From assembly GCA_024036415.1 (NCBI GenBank), contig JAMWET010001275.1:1-64000 (forward strand): a stretch of 64,000 nt of DNA, written 5' to 3'. The notes under the pieces are model-generated. The model saw nothing but the letters and a program-made list of their open reading frames with translations, ran no database searches and was not told the origin of the DNA. Position 1 is the first letter of the stretch. The number at the start of each line of letters is the position of its first letter. Shown in pieces: positions 37,076 through 49,988 of the stretch. The stretch is from Prochilodus magdalenae. Lineage: Eukaryota; Chordata; Actinopteri; Characiformes; Prochilodontidae. The position numbers and the translations under genes were made by a program.

Positions 37076-37469
37076 TTTAATTAAATTTTATTGTCATTAT
37101 ACATATATGAGTTACGGTATAAGAAAACATGTATGGGCTGCTTCACTGGTACATAAACATTAAGGATGTGAGCGCACATGTAGTAGTTGGTTGACAAACA
37201 ATATGTATAAAAATATTTGTACAAAATATCCACAGACGCCAATAAATACAGACACTGTGTATAAGTATGTGCAACATAAAATAGGTTCAATATCGAAAAC
37301 CAGATTACTGATGAACCTGTAATCTTGTAATTGTCCGGTAAGATTAAGTACTGACCAACATAAGTAATACATTAGTTAACATGAAGTAATACTTTAGCAA
37401 TGGTTACAGTGATTAACTAATCTTAGGTAAACATATAACAACTACATGGTTACATGTCAAGCTGCATGT

Positions 37470-37820
37470 AAAAGTAGTTAGTTAGTTAACCATTGTTAAT
37501 GTATTACTAATTTGTTAATGCCACATTCCTCGTAAATACCTATGGTCTGAATATTTGAATTGTGGGACCACAGTTTGAATGTAGAACGGTTTCAGTAGAA
37601 TGGTCCAGTAGGGTGTATCTAAGATTGTCAGTCATTCATGGAAAAGCAAATTACTGAACTATGGTGTAGTGGCTATATCATAAAGCAATATCATATATAT
37701 ATACACTCTACTGAAACTGTTCTACATTTAAACTGTGGTCCCACAATTAAAATATTCATACCTTAGATATTTACTAGGAATATGGCATTACCTAATTAGT
37801 ATATGTATATATATGGACTG
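37470..37820. mobile_element. foldback MITE with about 110-bp inverted arms
   Basis: Left arm 37,493-37,605 and right arm 37,707-37,815 are complementary, sharing AATGCCA(C/T)ATTCCT, ATTGTGGGACCACAGTTT and GTAGAAC(G/A)GTTTCAGTAGA. The 100-bp centre is unrelated. No coding frame is present. A TTAGTTAACAT-rich segment (37,365-37,500) next to it looks like a related element. Confidence 0.75.
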
Positions 37821-39590
37821 AAAGTAACGCTATAGCTGTCACTTTTATCCTACAGAGCAGTTACACTGAAGAACATGTGCCCTTGTATGCAGTTTGTAAA
37901 AACTAAGTTGCCCAGCTTTGTGTCTGCAATAGTGGAAAACACTAGGTAACTGGGGTGTGCTGAGGTCACAAGATGGTACTGTTACATCACAGTCAATGTA
38001 ATATCACACACAAGGACCTACATTAAACACTATACACAGACCAGGCTTACTGTTTTCACATAAAATGGATGTAATTTGCCTGTGTATTACACAAGTCTAT
38101 GATTAGAAGAGATTATGTATATAACACATTAATAAATGCAAAAAAGAGGGAACTCCAGGATTCAGTCACCGCTAATTTCCTCTTTTTGACAGAATTTTTC
38201 TGTGGTGGGTTGATGAATCAGATAATGAAACCATAAAGCTGCATACAGACATTATCTGAAAGACACATCTAGCAGCTCGGCAAGCTTCACAGTCAGCTTA
38301 AGCTGAAAAAAGCTTTTGGAAATAATTGATTTTGTACTGTCCTGTGCACAAATCGGAGACCACTCTCACTTTATTTAATTCACCCATTAAGTATAAGCAA
38401 TACATTACTCAGAGATATTTCTGAAAAGATTAGACACATAAGGATTGCATAAGGAAGAGGAATGGAGTAGGAATCAAACAGGAGTTTCCAAAACTGGAAT
38501 TAAAAAATGCTGTTGAGACTTCTATAGACCACACACAAGACCCATAAGACTCTCCAAACTAAATAAAGACAAATACTACTTAAAGCTTTCATCTTCGAGG
38601 AGGGGGAGACAAATAGAAAATCAAGCTCCACTCTTTCTTCAGATCTGAAAACATCCACTGGTGCTTTTGTCCGTCCTTCCAATGTGAGAAGACAACTGAG
38701 AAATAGAAAGAAAAGAAAAAGGAAATAGACAAAAAAGAAGACTTGATCTGTGTTGTAACTGCTAAGTCAGGTAAGAGCCAGCTTAGACCATATAGCATAT
38801 GGATACATGACTTACTTTGATTCAGCACTTTGTTATTAAATAGGCAATCAAGCATTTATTTCACCAGGTGGAAGAATACTGAATACTGTTTTATGAGTAG
38901 AACGGTGATGTAGAATAACCAGTCTGGCACAGGCATGTGCTCAAAACCCATTTACAGATTAGGCTTGAACATGAGCAAGGTTAGATATTAGGGGGGATGC
39001 CAGGGGATGCCATGATCCTGGTTTTTATTTGTACTTTTATCTCATTTGAGCACGGCAGCGGTCCCCTACGTAGCGGCAACATTTCATGATGAATAGATAA
39101 GTAATAATGCTTCAACATTGCTTGTAATAAAGTTATGACTATGCATTACCTTATACTGGAGGTGAAGACTCTCCTGTAAACGTACTGTTTTAGAGGGGTG
39201 TTTTTAACAGCTGCAAAATATATACGACATTATCCGTGCTCTGAGCAGCATAAGATGGCAGCTATCTGAAAGCCCGATTCAAAATACCCATTCAGTTTTA
39301 CCAACCTGCCTTCGATTTTCAATTCCCCCAAAGGACTATGACTGCACCCTTAACCACATACTGTACTATTATACATTAGAGGTTAACAAGGTTAACTGAA
39401 TCAGACACATTCAGAATTGACCAATTTTGGCTCCAAATTGACAAATTTATTGAATTTGTTGTGTTGAAATTTTGCAAACAATGTAAGCAGACATGTACAT
39501 TCATAAGAAATTTGAGTGCTGTTTCTACACCTGTACCAAAATGTTGTAGTATTGTTGCGCATGAACCATTACATTAAATAACCAGTTGCT
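37821..39590. other. intergenic sequence without recognised genes
   Basis: Nothing supported on either strand. Open frames up to about 88 codons near 38.5-38.85 kb show no family motif. Confidence 0.5.
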
Positions 39591-40320
39591 GCTTACAGGC
39601 AGAGAATGTTTCTTAGCTAGTACAAGAAGGTCTAAAACTCGCATCCCAAACAAAGGCCAGTGCTAATACCTAGAACGAAGAATACAGGTAAATACAGCAT
39701 TAGGCCATTACCTAGCAATCCCAAGCCAGCCCTCTTACAAACGTATTAATACAAAAACAAAGCATTTCAATATACACCTATACACCACTGTTAGTGCCAA
39801 CTCACCTAAGTGCTTTACAAGGAGATGAGTCTAAATTTAATCTGCCTTTGAAGACCACACAAGAGTCTGCTGTTCGGACAGCCAGTGGAAGTTCATTCCA
39901 CCATCTGGGAGCCCGGAGAGAGAAGAGTGTGGATGGGTCATCCTGAGCTGTACTTGAAGCTCGGAAAGCTCAAGGTACAGGTTGGCTCTTAATCATCGGG
40001 GAGGGGCCGTTCATAAGGCATGACATGAGAGTTTTAAATCTGATGCAGGAAGCTACAGAAGTCAATTAAGGGAGCACAGCAGTGGAGTGACATGGTACAC
40101 ATGACAACCTGGAAAGGTTACAGACAAGCCGAACTTCTGCATTCAGTTGCAAGGGCCTTATGGCCTGCAAAGAAAGACCAGCCAGGACCAAGTTGCAGTA
40201 GTCAAGCCTTGGATTAGAGATTGGACTAGCAACTGAGTGGCCTCTTGAGAGAGAAATCCTCTGTATGTTGTACAGGAGAAATTTTCATAATTGTGTCAGG
40301 TTTGCAATATGGGGCTGACT
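39590..40320 (-). mobile_element. L2-type LINE fragment, copy 2 (more degenerate)
   Basis: Aligns base for base with 34,040-34,790: shared blocks include TTCATTCCACCATCTGG, GAGAAGAGTGTGGA, TTGCAAGGGCCT and GCAGTAGTC. Many indels remove any reading frame. It is in the same orientation as copy 1. Confidence 0.8.
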
Positions 40321-41690
40321 TTTTTATGAGGCACTTTATTTTATTTTTAAATAGGCAGGTGTTTTTTATGGTTAATGCCATTCTGGGTTTTTTATTTTGC
40401 AACTTTGGTTTTTAAAAAAATCCTGTATCAGGTCTATAAAAGTAAATAAATACACTGCCCAAAAATCCCAGTTTGGACAATTTAACTGTAAAGAAATCAA
40501 AATTAAATAACTCACAATGTGTACTAGTACCAGTCATTGAGGCATTTTGGCTAAATGATTGGTCTTTCTATTAGATGTGTGATGTGAATATGTTGTTTCC
40601 TTTGCAACATTCGGAAGTTTGACACTTAAGTAAATGTTCATGACATCAACAGGCTTATGGAAGGAAGTTGTACTGGGCACAGCGAGGAGGGGCAGCAGTG
40701 GTGATTCCCCTACGCACATCAAGGTCAAAGATCCCAGTCACTGCTATGCATCATCACTTTCACTCTTCCTCCGAACCAGAGAGTTCTGCGTCAGACGTTG
40801 TCTCAAAGGCCTCCTTTCCCAAGAATGCCTCACATGCACAATAAAGAAAAAAGATACAGCGGCTAAAACTTTTGACACCTTCTGATGATCTCAACACACT
40901 TTCAGGAAATCATATTTTCCACCGCACCTTAGCATCTGCTTTCTGTTTGCAGGAGAATAACCGCACACGGGGTCACAGCAGTCAAGCCCACCATAGAAAA
41001 CTCACTGGCCTTTTAGTATTATACCTGAAATTCTTATATATGGTGAAAACTCCCTCCTCAGTCTAAATGTTTGGAGCCTGAAACTGAGGATGGCTTTAGC
41101 TCACATCATGCCAACTTTCACTGCAGCTGCAATCTTCCTCCTAGCAGATGACTATATGGTCCACGTGTTTATGTTGGATGTTTTAGGATAACACAATCTG
41201 TCCAATTCATACTTCAAACAATAGGAGGCAACATACCATCAAATAGCCTTTATTACTAGTGTTATAATACAGTCATAGTCAAGCTTTGCACTGTAGCTGG
41301 AGACAATAGTGAGGTTATTGTCTGTTTCTGTTTTAAATCAACACCTAGAGTCAAACTAAACTACATGTATTTGTAATGGAAAACATAGTAATAACTTCCA
41401 GTCTGCTCTCAGCCACCCTGGAAACATGAAACAAGGCTGACCAAACTATCACTGCTTTCCACCTCACTGTGAAGAGGACAGGGACAACTCATCACCAGCA
41501 CCCCCAACCCCTCATTGGCCCAGTAACTGCTGCACCATATGAGGTAGTATGAGACAAATCATACCTCTAGACCTATCTTCAGCTTAACATCAGGTACTCT
41601 GTAGTCAAGACAAAACTGTCCCAATGAGGTTCAGACCAAGGCAAGAGCGAGACTCAAGTTCTACTAACACTGTTCCTGACTAATGGTATT
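40321..41690. other. intergenic sequence without recognised genes
   Basis: No exon or repeat could be identified with confidence. Confidence 0.45.
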
Positions 41691-41860
41691 TACTGGGTTA
41701 GTTAACATGAACAATCAACAGATTTAAGCACTAATAAATGTTAACTAATATAGACTTTACATAGTTTTGATAACTTAAGGTTTATTAATGCTTAAATTTA
41801 TTTACTTATTTAATTTTAGTTACTTAAAATCAGTCAGCATGAACAATGTATTGTATTTAT
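41690..41860. repeat. TTAACATGAAC-type fish repeat fragment
   Basis: Contains TTAGTTAACATGAACAAT and TAATAAATGTTAACTAATA in inverted relation, similar to the sequence at 37,365-37,500. It is too decayed to classify. Confidence 0.4.
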
Positions 41861-42820
41861 GTTTAAAAATGCTAGAAAGGTGTAATTCAAGATTAATATC
41901 TTTATAAATATTATATTTATGTTACGTAAAATTAAACTGGCCATCTTCTTAAAAATACGCCACGTTTCTGCTGCTCGTTACATTTATGAAAGATGTCATA
42001 TAGTATGAGTTATAAAAACTAAATGAGAAAATGGCCCTATAGAAATGAACAACATGCGGATTCTGCTGACACAGAACCAAAACCTTAAATTAAAGATTCA
42101 GTTCAGTTTAGTTCAGTCCAAGGTTCAGGTGTAACACATACCTGACGTATAAAGCGGTATTATTGTGCTGTTTTTGCTCAATTTCTTTATTTTAATTAAC
42201 TGTGCTCAATATCTACTTCATTTTAGTCATCACAGTTAAAACGTAGTGTTTATTACTTGCCTAACATTTAACAGGACACATATCATGATATACACAGCTA
42301 TGGAATTATATAAGATCAGTTTCTCTAGTTAAACGGTTTCTGGGTTTGTGTTTTATTCTATACACTACTGGAAATATATTTCCCAAATTCCAGATCTGTT
42401 TATTTAGAAAATGACTAATGACGTGTTTTTATCTATGCTAGCTGTGCATTTCACCTCAGCCTCCCCTCGCCAGTCTTTCTGTAGGTCACTTGAGATCATC
42501 TTACAGTGGTTAAGTGAGATTTGAATAAGGTGGCTCTCATCACGGGCAGTAGAGAGGGGGTTTGGCCCTCTGCCAGTCTGTAGCTTAGTTGTCCTGTGTG
42601 TTAGCTGCTTAATCTTGTTCTTATGAACCAGATGCTCACTGTTTCTGCTAGTAAATGAAAAAATATATAAATAAAATAAAATATGTAAAATGATTAGTAA
42701 ACACTGTCATTTATCATTTACTTCCCAGCCCAAACAGACCACATATGAAACCTATTTTAAATGGACTGTTTTTCTGATGTCATAATAACAAATGCATTCA
42801 CATATGTTCGCTTTCTAAAG
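41861..42820. other. intergenic AT-rich sequence
   Basis: No gene or clear element was seen. Confidence 0.45.
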
Positions 42821-43065
42821 GAATACATGTATGCTTATTTTTGCCATTTTTACTTTTATGCATTGTGATAAAGCATGTCCCTTACTCCTCATTTAAACTG
42901 AGCAGCTGCCCAAAATTGCTTGGAAAAAGATGGGTTCCACTGACTTCATTCAAATGAAATTAGGTTTTTGCCCTCTCTGGTAAAGTTGCCGTTTGGAGAG
43001 ACTTGTTTTTCTTTGGAGAGTCACAATATACACGGATATGTCATCTGCAGCAGTTTAGCTCTGAT
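42820..43065. repeat. dispersed repeat segment (copy b)
   Basis: The run from GCATTGTGATAAAGCATGTC through TGGAAAAAGATGGGTTCCAC to GTTGCCGTTTGGAGAGAC matches, from memory, a repeat common in otophysan genomes. Parts recur at 33.2, 36.9 and 49.2 kb in this window. Function and class are unknown. Confidence 0.5.
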
Positions 43066-45645
43066 GAATAATCTGGGTTTCAGCCCAGACTGCGTTTGTA
43101 ATATAGCACATTACAGGTCAGCCACCTAGAACAGTGCTCATTTACATATACCAATCTTACAAGTGCAGTCTGGGATGAGGAGAGGTAAAAAAAAGAAGGT
43201 AAAAATCAATTCACATGTCTGTGTGGTACCTGCAGTGAAAATATAGAAATGTATAAAAATAAGAGTAAAATAAAACCTAAATACAAGAGAGATGCAAACT
43301 TTAATCACCCATCAGTGTTAATTGCTCAGTTAACATTTCTTATGGTTTACTGGTTAGCTTAGGAAACACTAGTGTAAAGTTTGACCTAATTTGGTAAACT
43401 CACCTTAAATAGAAGCCTGCATATGAAAGGCTTCCTCGTGGCTTTGAACATCATAGGTCAGTGTCTGAGGAAGGAAAAGATGAGAAAACTCGAGAGTTGT
43501 GCAGCAGCCTACACTAAAACGGGTAGATAGGCAGTAGGACTCTTCTGGTAAACCCCCTTCTTTTCCAGATTTTTTCCTTTGGTTAGTTTGGGTGATTTTT
43601 TTTTCTCTCTGCAATGCCTCCCCCATTGCTTTGGTGTGCCAAAACATTTGAAGGACTGTCCCCTGCCCTGAGCAGAGTGCACGTATGGCAAAGGGGAACC
43701 CTCAAGGACTTTTAGATATTTCTGTAAATAAGAAAAAACTATATATGGTTGTGGTTTGGTTAGTTATAATGTTGAGTTACTTTCATTTAATAGTATTGTA
43801 GCCTACAGCTACTGGACAGCACAGAGACGTGGATACATTAGGAACACCAGACACACAGTAAGAGAGACTGCAAATTGTTGGGACTGTTAGTTTGCAAAGA
43901 TGGGCAATGAGGACACCAGCCAAGGCAGTGAATCGACTGGAAGACGACTTGGTGAGGCTCGATGGTTGAGACTGGAATTGGCAAGAGGAGGTTTAACAAC
44001 CAAGCCGGTGCAGTGAAGCTGGAGGCAGGAGGCAGCACATGTGGCCAAGGTTTAGGTCCCCACTGGATGCATGCGGCACTCTTGCTGGCATCAGTGGCAA
44101 GGAGAGATGGCAATGCTGCAGCTCTGTTGCTGCTCTGATTAGGCTGATGGGGCTTTTGGGGAAGAGGATGTAACACCATAGGAGGACTGTGGACCGTACA
44201 TGTGTTTACTGGGACAATAAACACTCTGTGAGTGTGCGTGATGTACCTCATTGACTCTATTCAGACTCTGGTCAGATTTTCAGGCGGAGCCACTGCCCCA
44301 CTATAGGCTAGCATGGAGCTCTGAATGTGTGGGATGTGTGGCCACATACAAAGCCCCATGGGAGAACAGTATCGGCATGCAAGCTGTGTTTAAACTCTCT
44401 AAGTATCAAAGTAACACTCTTATTTTGTTGTTAAGGTGTTAAAGTCAAGTAGACTCTTTCACTGGTTAGACTTTAGTCGGCGAACAGAGGGCTTAGCACA
44501 ATAGATCTACCAATATAATAAATGCTATGAGGACACTAGGCCCTCTGCAAGTTCTAGAAAGGTCACTGACATTGAACTTGAGACGCAGTTTTACTAAGAT
44601 TTAGCCAACTGGAAAACAGCAAGGGCAGCTCTCTCAGGTATTTAAAGAATGTTTAATGTAAAAACAGTTACAGATGGTCAACATGACACTAATATACTGC
44701 ACGAATCTCATAAGAGCACTAAATTAAACAACACCCAAAAATTTGCATTATGAAAAATGTTTTTTGGCCTTGCTTTAACATTTATGGGCCAAACTAAAGT
44801 CCTAGCTCCACTAGTCACTGCTCACCACTTATGTCAACTTTGCCAACTCTTCTAAACTGATTAATAAAGCATCAGCAAAAACACTGACTGGCTATGCACG
44901 ACATATCCTGTCTACATGCATACAATGACGACAACACAGGATTGCGAAATCACGCTTCCAAAAGCAGCAGTGATGCAGAAATGGCGAAATTCTGTAAAGC
45001 TGAGATGATCTCACAGGAGAGAGCTGAGGATATGATGAATCAAACTGGATCGGATCATTCATGTTCGAGGCTGCTTTTGAATTTCCCCAAGGTCTTTGAT
45101 CGATGAAGCATCGGGACAGCAATTTTTTCCAGAGGACATTTCCTCCAAAAATGACACAAATTTCCTTTACCACACATAGAGCTAATCAGCCAAGACAGTC
45201 AGTTTTGTCGTTTTATCTTGAGCTTATGACACTAATAAAACATACTGCTCTCTACAACAATGGGCTGAAATGAAGTTGTCAAGGTAATTGCTGATGTTTT
45301 GTCTAAATATAGCAGTATGACACAGAGAAACCACATAAACCAGTCTGTGTGAGATTACTCGACTGCTCGATGAAGTTTGGGACGAGAGTGTGATGATTTT
45401 AGCGTGTGGTTTGGATGACACTAAGTGGTGGACAAGATGCATCCATTGCTTGTTTGCTAAATTAGCCCATAGCTCCGGTGCAAAACTAAAGAAGCAAACG
45501 TCAGGTGTCTTAGCTGATGAAAGACATTTGTGAAAAAGAATCAAACTTTTTAATTTCGCCAAACAATCATTTAAATCTCAAATTACAGACTGGTTATCTG
45601 CACAAAGAGTAAGACCAGTCTCAAATGAAAAGTTCTCTACTAAAA
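43066..45645. other. intergenic sequence without recognised genes
   Basis: A 137-codon open frame on the minus strand (43,838-44,251) has no recognisable domain and skewed Pro/Ser/Leu content. A segment ending GGGACAATAAACACTCTGTGAG (about 44,208-44,230) looks like a retroelement LTR end, but no partner end or target duplication was found. Confidence 0.45.
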
Positions 45646-45860
45646 GATACACTCATCATCAAAAGACTAGTTGCACCCAGAAGACATCTGTTGGGAAGGA
45701 GGATAAAGGTTACCAGGAACAATAAATGATAATAAATATAGACTGATATGATCAATATTTATTGAGCTACACATACAGAAATGATGTCTCACAGTATGGC
45801 ATCGGGCCAATGCTGCATACCAGACATTTCAGCATGGAGTTGTAGAGGTTCCTAATGGTG

Positions 45861-45893
45861 TCCACACACACACACATGCACACACACACACAC
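45861..45893 (+). repeat. (CA)n microsatellite
   Basis: Interrupted ACACAC run with one ATG. It lies at the junction between the Tc1-type left end and the inserted LINE. Confidence 0.85.
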
Positions 45894-46039
45894 CCTACAT
45901 TGTAAACCCTACATTGTGTGGAATTGAATATATATATTGAGGTACAGAGTGCAGCAGTCCAGATGTAGAGGCAGATTGAGGCTTAAAAAGTGCAGTAGTC
46001 CTTGTACAGAGGATGGAGTGATGTTTAATACTGTTACTA

Positions 46040-47600
46040 AGATACATAAGATAAATTAAAAGTGCAGTACAGCAGAACAGGAAGTAAAAAAAGTGTGGAG
46101 TGTAATGTGTATTGTAATGTTGAGCTGTTCATGAGTGTGATGGCATGTGGGAAGAAGCTTCTCTGTAGCCTGGTTGCCTTGATCCTCATTTGGCTAAAGC
46201 GCCAGCCTGAGGGAAGACGCTGGAACATAGCCAAGGTGTGATGGATCAGTGATGATCCTCTCTGCTCACTTCTGGAAGTGACTCCAGACCTGGTGTGCTG
46301 TAGTCTGTGGGTATCATGTTTGGTGGCTGAGCTGCCCCACACTGTGAAGAGTTCAGAATGATACCATCTGCTTCTGGGACAGGTTGAACTTATATACAGT
46401 ATGTCCTCTGTTGAGCTTTCTTGATGATGAGGCTGATGTTGCAGTCCTACTTCAGGTCCTTGGTGATTGTCGTACCCAGGAACTTGTGAGACTCCACAGC
46501 CATCACAGTTCTGTCCAGGAGGGTGAGTGCTGGAACAGCCAGGGGGCTTCTTCTGAAGTCCAGTGTCTTCTCCACTGTTTTTGTTGAGGTTGTGCTGGTT
46601 GCTCCAGGCTGTCGTATCGTCTGCAAACTTCAGGATTTTGACGGAGGGGTCCATGGAGGTACAGTCATTCGTATACAGTGAATAGAGCCATGGAGACAAA
46701 ACACTACTTTAAGGAGCTCCTGCGATGGTTTCTGAGTTTCTAAAATGATTTTCCTCAACCTCACCTGCTGCTCTCTGTCAGTTAGAAATTGTGTGATCCA
46801 CTGGCAGGTGGAGGCAGACACATTCAGTTGGGTCGGTTTGCTGTGTAGCTGTCCTGGAATGATGTTATTGAAGGCTGAGCTGAAGCCCAAGAATAGATTT
46901 CTCGCATAAGTGTTAGGATGGTTGAGGTGCTGAAGATGTTGTGAAGTCCCATAGTCACTGTGTCGTCCACTGACCTGTTGGCCCGGAATGCAAACTGCAG
47001 GTGGTGTCCAGTAGGGGGTGTGTGATATCCTTCAGCTGACTCAGAACCAGTTTCTCAAAGGTTTTTAGTGCAACAGGTCTGTAGTCTTTCAGTCCAGTGA
47101 TGGCTGCCTCTTTGGGGATGAGTATGATTGTGGAGCGGTAAAAGCAGGATGGTACAACACACAGCTCCAGTTACCTGTTGAAGATCTTCTTGAAGACAGG
47201 TGCAAGCTGGTCTGTGTGTTCCTCAGGCAGTAGGATGATACTTCATCAAGGCCTGGTGCTTTCTTCATTTTTTGTTTTTTTAAGTCGGTGCACGTCCTTC
47301 TCACAGATCTTCAGGGCAGACTGAATGGGTGGCTCAGTGTCAGAGGAGTCTGAACTGGAGCTGTATAGGTGTGTGGTGCTGGGCTTTTCAGCCATCCCAT
47401 GCAGCTTAAATATTTTCACAAAGTTCCTGCAGATTTTAGTGGTAGGGGAGGAGGTGAAGTGACCCCAGGCTTTCTGGACACATGACGCATGCCACCATCC
47501 TGGTGCTGACCATGGTGCCTCCACACACTGATTCGCTGGTCATCTCCACCAAGACAAAAGTGGGACTCCATGACAGTCTGACACGACACCATTGGAGTCT
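46040..47600 (-). mobile_element. jockey/CR1-type LINE remnant nested in the Tc1 element
   Basis: Minus-strand pieces in several frames read KKAPGLDEVSSYCLR, GFSSAFNNIIPGQL, TCQWITQFLTDREQQVRL, LYTNDCTS, ILKFADDTTAW and RSFFPHAITLMNS, in the right order for reverse transcriptase. This is a common fish LINE (Rex1/CR1/jockey group; the exact clade is uncertain). The first catalytic Asp of motif A is Gly (GFSSAFN instead of DFSSAFN), and frameshifts and deletions separate the motifs. It is dead. YADD-box equivalent FADD is kept near 46,612-46,626. Confidence 0.85.
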
Positions 47601-48354
47601 TTGGGTGTAGATGTGGTGTTAAGGGCAGTTGTCTGTGTCCATGTAATCCTGCATAGTACAGTCACCTGCCAAGTGTGCTGGCACTAACACGATGACTCAT
47701 ACTTACAGTTGAATGTCTGGAATCGTTCCTGTTGGATCAGTGGTACAGCAATAAGGCCCATCCCTGTTTTGGTCACATGGGCAGCTGAGCATGACACTCA
47801 AAAGTTTTGCATGTCACAATGTTAAATTAACCCACCAAGTTGCATTCCTGTGGGTTGATTTCTTCTGGGGGCAACCATTCTTTTGATGATGAGTGTATCT
47901 TCTATCACAACACAATCACGAGGCTTAATCTATAGTATATGTTTTTCAAGATCTGCATTGCAAGCACACATTTAAAACAGACACCTTCCAACAAAGTCCA
48001 CTAGATGGCAGTAAGGCACTAATGTCTCCTCATGCGTTCCAACACAGTAAGTAGGGGTGCAGTGCAGCAGTCATGTGCTTTAAGCCTCAAAATCAGACGC
48101 AGGAAGACTCTTTAACATTCAGACCATGTCACCTAATAATGGTTACCTAAAATCACTGCACAACCCGGCTGATGTGTGACACAGCCCATAGATTATTATA
48201 CTCTGAGATACAGACTGTAGGGACAGAAAAGGTTTCAAATCCACTGTATTTAATTAACTGTCCTCCTCCACTGAAAGTTTCTCCTCTCCCCCTCATTCTT
48301 CTTCTCTTTTCCATGTCTGTCCTCTGCTGCCCTCTGCTCTTTTCTCCACTTTTC

Positions 48355-48396
48355 TTTGCTCCTCTCCTCTCCTCTCCTCTCCTCTCCTCTCCTCTG
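48355..48396 (+). repeat. (CTCCT)n tract in a pyrimidine-rich region
   Basis: Eight CTCCT/TCCTC units; the T/C-rich context extends over about 48,265-48,520. The open frames over it are compositional. Confidence 0.9.
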
Positions 48397-48648
48397 TCTT
48401 TTCCTGTCCTTTTCTTATCCTCTCCTCTCCTCCTTTCTTCTCTCCACAGCTCTCCCTCTTTGCCTCCTTTTTTCTCTCCTCACTTCCCCCTTCTGTCTCT
48501 TCTCTCTGGTTCCTGGCTGCTTCTGGACTAGAACTGTATCTGCAGCTCTAGTCGCCACGGGCACTCTTCAATATTTAATCAAGAGTTTGTTTGAAGAGCT
48601 CTGTCTGTAAGTAAGTGAGCATGTGCATGGGAGAAAGGTAGCGTGAGT

Positions 48649-48675
48649 GCCTGTGTGTGTGTGTGTGTGTGTGTG
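48649..48675 (+). repeat. (TG)n microsatellite
   Basis: About thirteen TG units, with looser TG/CATG runs up to 48,730. Confidence 0.85.
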
Positions 48676-48851
48676 CATGTGCAGATGAGAGTGTGTATGT
48701 GTGTATGCATGTATATGCATGCATGTGTATGTGCTGGAGCTGACAGCTGGGGGAGGAGGTTTATCACTGGGGATGAAAGGGTTTCTTCAGTAAAAGAAAA
48801 TGGAAACTCTTTTCCTCTCAGCCCTTCTGACACGTTCTCTCATTCCCTCTC

Positions 48852-48960
<109 letters not shown>

Positions 48961-49149
48961 AAATCATCCTCTGCTGTCAACCCATGAATTATTTCTTTTG
49001 TAAGTCAGTTTGGTCTTTAGAATGGTTTTGTCATTGTCGTTCTGAGTTGGTACATCACAAATGATGAATTCATTTAATTTTTACATTTTAAATTAGCTTT
49101 CATAATTTACAGGACCTTGCAGCTGTCAGAGAACACCCGTTTGTTTCTT

Positions 49150-49340
49150 TTTCAGTTCTTCATGTAGTTTGAAAATGCATGGTGCTCTTTATATTGCATA
49201 TACGTTTTATGGTGAATAGAACAAAATAAATGGCCCAGAATGTATTGGAAAAAGCTCTGGCTCCATTGACTTGCATTGACAGTATAGTAAGGTTTTTCCG
49301 TACTTATCATTTTGGAGATACAAGGTTTTGTCCCGACAGC
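49150..49340. repeat. dispersed repeat segment (copy c)
   Basis: GGAAAAAGCTCTGGCTCCATTG and TTTGGAGATACAAGGTTTTG match copies near 42.9 kb and (reversed) 36.95 kb. Confidence 0.5.
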
Positions 49341-49523
49341 AGCAAGACATGTTTAACAAAAAACAACATTGAAGTCTCTGACACCAAGTATAATATCAAA
49401 TCCCCAGTATTGAGATATCCACTTTTGTACACCTACTGTCACTTTAACCATCCCATTCATTCAATCTTAAACCAGCCAGATACAGCTGCAACAAAAACTG
49501 CTCCCTCAGATCTCACTGACATT

Positions 49524-49988
49524 GTCCTTGTCACGTGTCTCCCTGTCTGTCTCCCTGGTCTTGTTCATATGTCAAACAACGCCCCCTCTGGTTGCTTCAT
49601 GTCATTACATTGCTTTTCCTGCTCTGCCCTGGCTCCACCCACGCCCACACCTGATGCTAATTTGGACTTCCATTTGGACCCCTTTGTTTGCCCTGCAGGT
49701 TGTCAAGTCTCTGTTGTCCCTGTGTTAGTTCTGATCTGTTTTCCCCTTGTTAGTTCTGATCCTGTTATTCCCCTCGTGAATCCTAGCTGTTTTCTTTAAG
49801 TTCTTGTCCTCTTTGTAATGTAGTGTTTGTGTTTGTCTTCAGTTCTTGACCCTTGTTTTGTTTCTGCTTTATATTTATGGACATGTCTTTAGTAATACCC
49901 ACCTGTGTTTTGACCCCTGTTACCCGGACTATCTCAAATAAAACCACTATGCACTTGCATCCCGCCTCAACCTCTACGTTACAGTCCT
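49524..49988 (+). mobile_element. solo LTR (455 bp) with perfect 5-bp target duplication
   Basis: The element runs 49,529-49,983, beginning TGTCACGTG and ending GTTACA (TG...CA), flanked on both sides by GTCCT (49,524-49,528 and 49,984-49,988). AATAAAACC at about 49,937 fits the LTR poly(A) signal. The Y-rich body resembles LTRs of fish Ty3/Gypsy elements. No internal region or second LTR adjoins, so it arose by LTR-LTR recombination. The two short frames across it are not genes. Confidence 0.88.

Larger units (their letters stand above)
45650..47895 (-). mobile_element. Tc1/mariner-type transposon interrupted by a LINE
   Basis: The ends are inverted repeats: CACTCATCATCAAAAGA at 45,650 and TCTTTTGATGATGAGTG ending at 47,895, with similarity continuing for about 38 bp (GTTGC(A/C)CCCAGAAG). 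Both are flanked by TA (45,648-45,649 and 47,896-47,897), the target site of this superfamily. On the minus strand near the left end an RNLYNSML motif resembles the C-terminal end of Tc1-type transposases. The middle is occupied by a separate LINE, so the transposase is not intact. Confidence 0.75.

Noticed and set aside
43838..44251. 137-codon minus-strand frame as a gene
   Set aside because: No recognisable domain, Pro/Ser/Leu composition and no splice context. A decayed retroelement is as likely.
49230..49799. 189-codon + strand frame as a gene
   Set aside because: It starts in a dispersed repeat and continues into the solo LTR. The termini and target duplication explain the second half.
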